Source of the DNA: Ophiosphaerella korrae
Lineage: Eukaryota > Ascomycota > Dothideomycetes > Pleosporales > Phaeosphaeriaceae
Direction of reading: 5' to 3'
Assembly (NCBI GenBank): GCA_028456385.1
Contig: JALNQF010000267.1
Span: 1 to 56,536 of the forward strand
DNA: 56,536 nt
In this document: positions 48,701 through 56,536 of the stretch, piece after piece
Numbering within the stretch: the first letter of the stretch is position 1
How the letters are laid out: every line of letters starts with the position of its first letter
Translations under genes and position numbers: made by a program
Notes under the pieces: model-generated
Databases searched by the model: none
Seen by the model: the letters and a program-made list of their open reading frames with translations, nothing else
Told to the model about the DNA's origin: nothing

Positions 48701-51700
48701 TCCGAGTCTTAGTGCACGACTTCATTCACCACGCCGCATCTCGGTTCATCACCCACACATCTCAGGCATCTACGCTTCCAAGCCACGCTGACTTGGCTGA
48801 TCCTGAATTTTGCATAGAACGCCTTTTTACTACGTTTCCCTCAATGGAGGAAGATCTCATGAGCTACCAAGACGTTGAAAGCTTTCTTGCCATGTGCCGA
48901 CGCAAGGGCCAAAAGCCTGTCCCGTTTGTCCCTGCTTTGGATGAACACTTCGAAACATGGTTCAAGAAGGACTCACTATGGCAGTCAGAAGACTTGGATT
49001 CGGTCGTTGATCAGGACGTACGCCGCGTCTGTATTCTGCAAGGCCCTGTTGCCGTCCGCCACTCGACCAAGGTTGATGAGCCTATCAAAGATATCCTTAC
49101 CAATATTCATCAAAGCCATATTCGCAAGCTTCTCGACAACCAGAAAGACGTTCCATTTGTCGAGTGCTTCGGCCTCCTTGAAGAAAACTATATGGAACGA
49201 CGAGTGGTTGACAGCGTTGCAAGCTTCAACGATTGGCAGCAGGCTTTCTTCTCTAGCAAGACCCTTGTCCAAGGCAGCAGTGTGGTCGAAAATCCCATGC
49301 GCCGGATACTGAACGATTCTCGAACAGTATTCTCTGACATTGGGTCAAATCGTGTTCATCTTTCCCTTATCCAAGATGAATCAGTCCAAACTGTTCGAGT
49401 CGAACTCTTTTCCGATAACGTAATTGAGCTTCGTATGCTTGGAAACATTACAGCGGGAAATGGCAATGTGGAGCTTGTTCTAAAGTTTCGCTATGTTCCC
49501 GAGAGCGGCTTTGCGCCAATACACGAGATAATGGATGGTCGCAATGAACATATACGGAATTTCTACCACCAGGTCTGGCTCGGTCAGAAGTGTACGATTA
49601 AGCGCTCCGTTCGCGACGAATTCGTTCAAGGACCTTCAACAATCACTGCGAAAACTTTGAAGCAATTCATGCACGCTGTGGAGTGCCCTGAAACACGCTC
49701 GGGTCACATTCTCCAGGCCCCTATGGACTACGCCATGGTAGCCGCGTGGCGGCCACTCGTAGAGCCTCTCCTCGCACATGACCTGACTGGAAATCTGCTC
49801 GACCTTGTACACGTCTCGAATGGCTTCCATGTCAAACCAGGAGTTCAGCCTTTGGCAGAAGGTGACGTTGTAAACACAAAGTCGCGCGTTACCGCAGTCG
49901 TCATTCAGCCGTCTGGAAAGATGGTAGAAGTGGCGGCAAACATATTCCGCGAAGACCAACTCGTCATGGAGATTCGCAGCCAGTTTCTCATTCGTGGAAA
50001 CTACATTGACCAGGAGTGCTGCTTCCAAGTTACTAATGAGGCGCCCGTGGAGCTGCAGATCAAATCAACAAGCCAACTACAGGTATTCTTAGCAAAGAAC
50101 TGGATACAATTCGACAAATCACTCAGTGACATGCTACGTGTGGGCGCGAAGCTCGTCTTCAGACTACAAACACGTCAATCCTCAGATGACATCACTGTCA
50201 CTGGAGAAGTAGAAGCCAGAGTCTCCCTCAGGAAAGGTGTCCAAGTTGCAACCGTTCGCTACTCTGGAGCTATCAGCAAAGGCAATCCCGTGTCAAGCTA
50301 CCTCAAGCGTCATGGCCAACCCGAACAGTCTCCAGTCACATTCTCCAGCCCGGTTCCTCTGGAAGAGTTCTCGCTCGAGGTTCCAACTTGCAATAAGGCG
50401 TATGCTGTGGCATCTGGCGATGTCAATCCCATCCATTTGTCACCAGCTCTCTCACAGTACCTGGGCTTACCAGGCACCATTACACACGGCATGCATACAA
50501 GCGCGCGTGTAAGGCTTTTGATTGAGCGTCACGTTTGCTCGTCAGATCGATCAAGCTTCAAGTCGTTCCACTGCTCGTTCGTTGGCATGGTTTTGCCAGG
50601 AGAGAAGCTTAAGGTCATCTCCGAACATGTTGGCATGAAAAGCGGCCACAAGATCATCAAGATCAAAGCAGTCAAGTCAGAGTCGGAGGAGACTGTCCTC
50701 ATTGGCGAGGCAGAGATTGAGAACGGTAAAACGGCTTTTGTCTTCACTGGGCAAGGCAGCCAACGTGTTGGCATGGGCATGGATCTGTACGCGAAGAGCG
50801 AGGCCGCCCGTGAAGTCTGGGACCGAGCAGACCAGCACTTTTTGGACAACTATGGTTTCTTGATTACAGACATTGTCAAGCAGAATCCCAAAGAGCATGT
50901 TATCCGCTTCGGTGGCCGCAATGGTCGGCGCATCCGCCAAAACTACATGGACCTTGTCTTCCACGACATTGCCGCTGACGGCACAACTTCAAAGCGACCC
51001 GTTTTCCCCCAAATTAATGAAGTCTCGACTTCGCTCACATTCTCGAGCCCCGAAGGCCTCCTTTCCGCAACACAATTCACTCAACCAGCACTTACTCTAA
51101 TGGAAATCGCCGCCTTCAGAGACATGCAATCGCGAGGCGTAGTATCCGCAGAGAGCTACTTTGCAGGCCATTCACTCGGCGAGTACTCAGCCCTCTGTGC
51201 CGTAGTCGACGTTGCCGCCATTGAAGAGCTCATGTCTGTCGTTTTCTACCGCGGCCTCACCATGCAATACGCCGTCAAGCGCGACGCAGCAGGCCGCTCG
51301 GACTTCGCCATGGTCGCCGTCAACCCCAGCCGTGTGCCCAACTTCGACGGCGCCACGCTTAATGCGCTGGTCAAGGAAATCGCCGCCGCCACCGAGGCCC
51401 TCATCGAGGTCGTCAACTACAACGTCGACGGCCAGCAGTATATCTGCGCCGGCGAAGTAAGTCTCTCAATAAACTAGGCTTGATCGTATCTAACGTGTGC
51501 AGCTCCGCCCGCTTAAATGCCTCTCCTCCATCCTCGACACCGCACACGCTGACCCCTCCATCCGCCTGCGTGCCCTCCCCGATTACGAACTCCGCACTCT
51601 CATCGCAACCACCCTCGCCCGCACGCCTGCCAACCCCACCCTCACCCGCGGCAAAGCTACGATTCCTCTGCCCGGCATCGACGTCCCCTTCCACAGCTCT

Positions 51701-51964
51701 TACCTGCGCGCCGGCGTGGCGCCCTTCCGCCACCATTTGTCGCGCTTCATTCGCCGCAAGGCGGTTGATGTCGAGAAGTTGAGGGGCAGGTATGTGCCGA
51801 ATTTGACGGCCAGGCCGTTTGAAGTTTCACAGGATTATTTGAAGGATGTGTGGAGGTTGACTGGATCGGGGGTTGTCGAGGGCATTTTGGAGAGGTGGGA
51901 GGAGTTGGAGAAGTGGGTTCCTGGGGCTGAGAGGCCCGGAGTTGGGGTTGTTGTTGGTGCATAG
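45718..51964 (+). CDS. Type I fatty acid synthase beta subunit (TOXC-like by context)
   Basis: Exons 45718-51456 and 51503-51964 with a 46-nt intron give about 2,066 residues, the normal length for a fungal FAS beta subunit. Domains in order: acetyltransferase with GHSQG near residue 319 and PFHSSYL near 471; enoyl reductase with MVAGMTPTTC near 640 and GGRGGGHHS near 782; dehydratase hot-dog region with GDVNPIHLSP near 1567; and malonyl/palmitoyl transferase with FTGQGSQRVGMGMD near 1675, GHSLGEYSAL near 1817 and PFHSSYL near the end. All catalytic motifs are present. The beta subunit needs an alpha subunit (ketosynthase, ketoreductase, ACP), which is not in the window. In housekeeping FAS loci the alpha gene is usually adjacent. 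Here the neighbours are an NRPS and a bANK regulator, so a dedicated role making a fatty acyl precursor, as for TOXC in HC-toxin synthesis, is the best inference. Confidence 0.93.
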
Positions 51965-51973
51965 CTTTCGTAT

Positions 51974-51988
51974 GGGGGGGGGGGGGGG
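51974..51988 (+). repeat. Poly-G run (15)
   Basis: Uninterrupted G tract 10 bp after the FAS beta stop codon. It could stall polymerases and is prone to length error in assemblies. Confidence 0.9.
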
Positions 51989-52368
51989 TTTCTTCTAATG
52001 TTTTTGGCATTTCGGGTTTGGTTAGTGTATCTGGATTATTTTCTTTTGTTGGTTTCTCTCGTTTTGAGATTAGAGTTGTTTGGTAGATGGGGACTTGGTG
52101 GTGTCTGGTCATGCTTATGGGTTCACTTCTTGTATGTCTCGTTATACCCTGACACTTTTATCACCTATAGAGACTAGATTTAAGAATTTAAGAATTTATC
52201 TAAATGCATTTCGTATACATGCCTTTGATAGAAAGGAAAAATGCGAAAGTCAATATCTAGCATTTTTTTAAACATATTTGATTAAATAATAATTCACTGT
52301 TGCAAATATATTTAACGAACACATGTCCACCATCAGTGTTTAAATCCCGCTGAATTAATAAATGACGG

Positions 52369-52371
<3 letters not shown>

Positions 52372-52400
<29 letters not shown>
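52372..52400 (+). repeat. GA microsatellite
   Basis: About 15 GA units without interruption, a potential length-polymorphic marker. Confidence 0.9.
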
Positions 52401-52402
<2 letters not shown>

Positions 52403-52792
52403 CCATGTATCGGTGCAACCAGCGCCTTACTACAAGTCCAACTCCTCCCAAGCACAATAATCATGTTTTTGAAAAAGGGTATATCAACGTGCAAACCACA
52501 CACCACCACACTAACGCTTTCCTTGGCCAAAAAACCCGCCCACGCACGCACACCACGTGACGCATCGCACTCACAACCCAAAGCATACTTGCCCAGCACG
52601 ACGCCAGCCAGCAAACACACGCCACGCGCATCAACTTCCCGATTCTAAGCCCGGCCACCGGCCACCGGCCACCGCCCTCACCCTTCCTATTCTCATCAAC
52701 GTCACCCAACCCCCAACAAACCCAAACCCAAACCCAAACCTAAACCCTCACCAACGTCACTCCCAACAAAAGATCAACACAAACCCAGGTAT

Positions 52793-52808
52793 CCCCCCCC
52801 CCCCCCCC
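52793..52808 (+). repeat. Poly-C run (16)
   Basis: Uninterrupted C tract. It is the mirror of the poly-G run 0.8 kb upstream, so transcripts spanning both could pair. Confidence 0.9.
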
Positions 52809-52976
52809 AAGGCCACCAGGGCGGTGGGGGGGAGGAAGACCCCACTCGGGCACCGTAAATACGAAGCGGCGCAGCCTCGTAGAAAATGAGGCTCCGTCAT
52901 CCACCAACACTAGTGGGGACGTCGGTGGTTGGCCGGCACGCGCTCACGTTTGTGATGTATTTATTTCGGGTGCGGT

Positions 52977-52998
52977 GGGCGGGAGGGGAGGGGAGGGG
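52977..52998 (+). other. Potential G-quadruplex
   Basis: Five runs of three or four G separated by single bases (gggcgggaggggaggggagg followed by more G). This fits the strict G3+N1 quadruplex pattern on the plus strand. Confidence 0.6.
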
Positions 52999-54342
52999 AT
53001 CCCATGATGTTTTTGCGTGGCCATTAATAGGTTGGGATGCTCGGGTCGTGCTGGCGCCGGTTTATACCATTTTTGGTTGGGGGGAAGGGGCCTTACGCCT
53101 GGAATATATGTGTACGTGTGTGGTGTGTGTGTGTGTGTGTGGGTACCTGCGTTGGCCGGAAATTTGCTATGCAGAAATCTATTTGTTCGTTCGAAGGATG
53201 TCTAATTTCCAGAATGATAATTTCCAGTAGATGCAGTGGCCCAGTTCCTTTCCGTTGTGCGCATTGTCTGGATTGGGGAAATTGCTGGCAGAGGATGGCA
53301 GCAAATCTCCCCTGCTAAGGCACGCCTGCTAGGCCGGAAGCAGTGCCTGACTGCCTGAGGAATTGGTGCGTAAGGCTGGCTGCCGGTCAGTAGGGGCGGC
53401 AAAACGTGTTTGCAGGGTGTGTGAAGGTTATTCCCAGACATTGTGGGGCGTCAGGATAATTTTAGTAAGCCCGTGAGCAGCATTTGGGGAAAGGCACGTG
53501 CGCTAGCGTGCATATCACATCTGCCAGATCTGTTGCTTACTGTGGTTCCTAGATGCATGTCTCGGGCTGAGTTACACAGCGTCAGCCCCGGCACCTGATT
53601 TGATGACATTTTCTGATGCCCTCTCGTGTAAGCTGTTTCGAAGAGGAATGTCTCTGGGCGATTGTTCCTGCTCCGCTGCGATAATCTGCGTGGATTGCAC
53701 GCTTTGGGATGGGGGGTTGTTGGGCTCATTTCTGGTGGCGAGATGAGGTATCTGTGCGGTTGCTGCATGTCTTCGTCGACCACCGCATATACCGCAATGG
53801 GAAAGAGATAACTGGGGGGAGGAGGTTGTAGGCTCTATTCTTGCTAGCTAATCGTCAGGCTGCCCAGGGGGTGGTGTTCACGTTTGGAGCCGCAGAGTAC
53901 AGGCCTTGGTGGAGGCTTCGCGCGGAGCCAAGGCACGTGGTTCAAGAAGGGTTCAAGAAGGGCACAAGTCGAGCACTCGATGCCGCATCGTGCCAATGAG
54001 CGCAAGCGCACAAGGGGCGGAGTCGATCGCGCATAGGCCTCCCGCTCCGCCCCCAATGCAAATCCAAAGGTTTCTGAGGTAATAGGCCACTCCGTAGGGC
54101 GTTTCAGCGCCAAAAAGGTCCGTCTGCACCAGGCCTCCATCACGATGAAGCGCTGAAACACGCGTGGGTCTTTTTTTTTTCGTTGCCCTGCCTCGAAAAA
54201 AAAGCCACTTACGATCCAAGCCTCGCAGAGGAGCCGCCAACGCAATCCTGCGGGAGCTCGAGTTCGCCGGGCATAGATAAACTGCGCAGCTCGCCAATAC
54301 GGAGGCAGTTTTTCACACCATTCCTCTATTAAGCGAGCAGAC

Positions 54343-55657
54343 ATGTCGGACCAATTGGTACAGAGCCCCAGACAGATGGATATGGAGCCGTGGATGGACT
54401 TGGAGGCAGACTGCGTGGTTGCTTCTACGCAGGGAGCCAGTCCGCCAGACGCAGCCAAGTCGCCAGACGAGTGGAAGCACATCGCCGACTCGACGCAGCG
54501 CAAGAAGGTGCAGAACCGCAATGCCCAGCGAATATACCGTACGTCGACACTAAAAGTCTTGGCCGTGAATAAGACTTGGTGCTGACCATGCCGCAGGCCA
54601 CAAGCTCAAGCGCCGCATCGCCGAGCTCGAGCGAATCAACAACCGCCTGGTCGCTCGCCAATCAACCTGCAGCCCACGCCTCTCCCCGTCTTCTTCTTCT
54701 TCTTCTTCCGCGCCGCCCCGCGCCCGCCGCGCCTCGTCCCTCTCCTCGTGCGACATCGACAAGTCGTCCTACTACGACCACGCCCTCGCGGCGCCTATCC
54801 CCCCACTCCCCCTGGCCGCGCCCCCCACACGCTTCGTCCCAACAACAACAGCCGACTGCGACTTTGCACAAACCCCAACATGGCCCGCAGACCCCATGTT
54901 CGACATGCCAGACATGCAACTGCTTAACCCGGACTCCTCCATCCCCTTCTTCAGCCTCGACTTCCCCGCCGACCACGCCTCGCCCGGCTTGGACCAGCTC
55001 TCCACCCTAACGTCCTACTCCCCGTCCTCCACATCCAGCTATTCATCCCCCGCATCGTCCTACTGCTCCTCGTACTCCGCCGCCGTGGCCGCCGCCGCAA
55101 TGCCGCTCAGCGACGGCCGCACAACGCTGCACCTCGCCGTCGAGCAGGACCGCCTCCCCGTCATCGCCATGCTCCTCGCACAGCGCGCAGACCCCTCGGC
55201 CCAAGACTTCTGCGGCGCAACCCCGCTGCACATTGCGGCCGCGCGCGGCAGCGCCCCTGCTACGTCCATGCTGCTGGATGCCGCGCCCGACGTCAAGGAC
55301 GAGTCGGGCAAGCCGCACATCGCCTTGGCGCGCGACCTCGGCGGCGCGACGCCATTGCACTTGGCTGCCGCCGGCGGGCACGAGGGGGCTGTTGCGGCGC
55401 TGCTGGGGTTTGGCCGCGACAGCTGCGCTAGCGATCCGAATGCCGTGGACGCGAGCCGGCAGACGCCGCTGCATTTAGCTGCCGTTGCGGGCAGCGAGGC
55501 GGTGGTGCAGATGCTGCTTGATGTTGGCGCCGATGTGCGGATCAAGGCGGCGAATGGGTGCACTGCGCTGCATATTGCCGGGTGCGCGGGGCATGAGCGG
55601 ATTGTGGAGGTGTTGTTGCGGAGGGGCGCCGAGGTCGATTGTCGGGTTGAGGTGTAA
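54343..55657 (+). CDS. bZIP-ankyrin (bANK) transcription factor, TOXE/APS2-like
   Basis: Exons 54343-54538 and 54597-55657 with a 58-nt intron give 418 residues. The intron splits the basic region. After splicing, residues 52-70 contain KKVQNRNAQRIYRHKLKRR, the bZIP-type NxxAQxxYR DNA-contact signature, followed by a short IAELERIN segment and no full leucine zipper. A Ser/Pro-rich linker (about 80-235) leads to five ankyrin repeats from about residue 240 to the end, recognisable by TTLHLAV, TPLHIAA, TPLHLAAAGG, TPLHLAAVAG and TALHIAG. A basic region without a classical zipper plus C-terminal ankyrin repeats defines the bANK class, whose known members TOXE and APS2 switch on the HC-toxin and apicidin genes. 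The likely role is a nuclear pathway activator of the NRPS and FAS beta genes. The gene is much richer in GC than its surroundings and is intact. Confidence 0.9.
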
Positions 55658-56169
55658 AAAACCCCCCCTTCCCCCCCCCAGATGGGATGGGTTTTATGTT
55701 GTCATGTTTGGTTTTGCGTCTTGTATTTGCATGCGCGTTTGGATTTGGTGCTTTATGCTTGATACCTAGATTTTGGACCGCGAGGTCTGGTATGTTCTTT
55801 GTATGTATATATATTTAGTGAGAACGAGATAATTACGTAATGTACGTTTACTCAACGAGATGGGACTTGCTATGCTGTGTTGTTGGTGTTGGCGAAATAG
55901 TCTGGATTGTAGGTCGTATGGCGGGCATGTGATGCGGCTCTGGCATTACAGCGCCGTCGTTGACGCTAAAGTTGCAGTGCAATTCCCTTACAGAGCTATC
56001 CAAGCCCCGCCACCATCTGATAAAACTAAGCCAACCTAATAACATACTTTAGACATATCTTTATCTGCAGCCAGTCTTCAATAGAAAAATTACGGCAATC
56101 TTAGCCACGCTTTCAGGCATTGTGCCTGCGGTGCCAAAACCTGCAACAACGATATACGCCTGTCAGATG
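55658..56169. other. Intergenic, 3' of bANK gene
   Basis: No gene seen. It begins with C-rich homopolymers just after the stop codon, then moderately AT-rich DNA up to the repeat that closes the window. Confidence 0.5.
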
Positions 56170-56536
56170 AGTTGCACGATCAGATGTGCGATGCGCGATT
56201 AGATGCGCGATCACATGCGCGATCAGATGCTCGATAGCATGTGCGCAGAGAGGCGCAACAGATTCCGGGTGTACCTGGAATCTGTTGATTGGCTCGCTTA
56301 AGCTAGTGCGGCGATCTGGTTGGCTCGGCGCACGAGCGTGACGATCGCCAAGCTGCCACCCCCGCCACAGCTGAACGGACCGCAGCCTCGACCTTCACGA
56401 ACAAAGGAATCAAACAAAGGATCTCACATGCAAGGAGAGAGACTACGTCAGCACGACTGATACAACAAAGAAACCAGCACCTCAACAGAAGGGGTGTTGA
56501 GGATCCGGCTCGCCGCCGTCTCGAGAGACCCAGCCG
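56170..56536. mobile_element. Edge of a transposable element, little or no RIP
   Basis: This sequence is the partner, in inverted orientation, of the RIP-mutated stretch 1652-2015. It runs off the window, so class and full length cannot be judged. It contains a 12-bp tandem array (about 56173-56242, unit close to gcgatcanatgc) and a near-perfect palindrome (56256-56287). The TGTTG at the palindrome edge is compatible with an LTR end, but no primer-binding site or reading frame confirms it. Confidence 0.7.
56256..56287. repeat. Palindrome in the right-edge element
   Basis: The arms caacagattcc (56256-56266) and ggaatctgttg (56277-56287) are perfectly complementary, with further pairing towards the centre. 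The RIP copy at 1903-1932 has become a perfect palindrome. Confidence 0.85.

Larger units (their letters stand above)
51965..54342. other. Long intergenic region with simple-sequence tracts
   Basis: These 2.4 kb lie between the FAS beta and bANK genes. They contain a 15-G run (51974-51988), a GA microsatellite (52372-52400), a CCGGCCA tandem (about 52650-52672), AACCCA-type repeats (about 52718-52747), a 16-C run (52793-52808), a potential G-quadruplex (52977-52998) and a GT tract (53123-53141). The open frames are low-complexity or antisense and match no protein I know. The segment from about 53850 to 54342 is the likely bANK promoter. Confidence 0.6.

Noticed and set aside
45718..51964. FAS beta as the ordinary housekeeping FAS1
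   Set aside because: Not fully excluded. The absence of an adjacent FAS alpha gene, the promoter shared with an NRPS and the bANK neighbour favour a dedicated copy.
52718..52747. Telomere-like aacccaaaccc repeats
   Set aside because: The unit is not the fungal CCCTAA repeat, it is short and internal, and it lies within a broader simple-sequence region.
53844..54521. 225-codon minus-strand open frame
   Set aside because: It overlaps the first exon of the bANK gene, contains a poly-A/T run, starts from no supported promoter and resembles no protein family I know.
1..56536. CRISPR arrays, bacterial operons, rRNA and tRNA genes
   Set aside because: No regularly spaced repeats, no cloverleaf or rRNA-like sequence noticed, and the gene structure is eukaryotic.

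Overview
The window comes from a filamentous ascomycete. The evidence is short 45-66 nt GT-AG introns, a Zn2Cys6 regulator, a two-subunit type I fatty acid synthase gene, a multimodular NRPS and a block of DNA mutated by C-to-T/G-to-A transitions typical of repeat-induced point mutation (RIP). A Dothideomycete such as a Pleosporales species is the most natural fit, but that is inference from the style of the genes and not proven here.

Layout. (1) 1-5.5 kb: almost pure A/T, RIP-destroyed repeats, including a ~2 kb element with ~250 bp inverted ends and a RIP-mutated copy of a repeat whose near-intact relative lies at the other end of the window. (2) 5.5-8.2 kb: degenerate, mostly unassignable DNA. 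(3) 8.2-18.6 kb: a decaying catabolic gene cluster with an intact Ldh2-type oxidoreductase, an intact Zn2Cys6 regulator, an intact small Dabb-domain protein, and broken genes for an IlvD/Edd dehydratase, a short-chain dehydrogenase, an SMP-30 lactonase and a Dal5-type MFS permease. Together these look like a non-phosphorylating sugar or sugar-acid oxidation pathway. (4) 19.0-20.7 kb: an intact housekeeping UBA4/MOCS3 gene. (5) 21.4-22.0 kb: a broken ankyrin-repeat gene.

(6) 22.2-55.7 kb: the main system. A 23 kb, five-exon gene on the minus strand encodes a six-module NRPS of about 7,606 residues. It is transcribed divergently, from a shared 499 bp promoter, from a complete fatty acid synthase beta subunit of about 2,066 residues. 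Downstream is a bZIP-ankyrin (bANK, TOXE/APS2-like) transcription factor. NRPS + cluster-specific FAS subunit + bANK regulator is the signature of the HC-toxin (TOX2) and apicidin (APS) cyclic-tetrapeptide clusters. Here the NRPS has six adenylation domains instead of four, with epimerases only in the last two modules and a terminal condensation domain. The predicted product is a hexapeptide, probably cyclic, possibly carrying a fatty-acid-derived residue. The aminotransferase, racemase, P450 and transporter genes of the known clusters are not in the window, nor is a FAS alpha gene.

(7) 55.7-56.5 kb: non-coding DNA running into a transposable element that continues past the edge. The cluster is therefore bracketed by repeats, with a housekeeping gene and decaying genes on its left.
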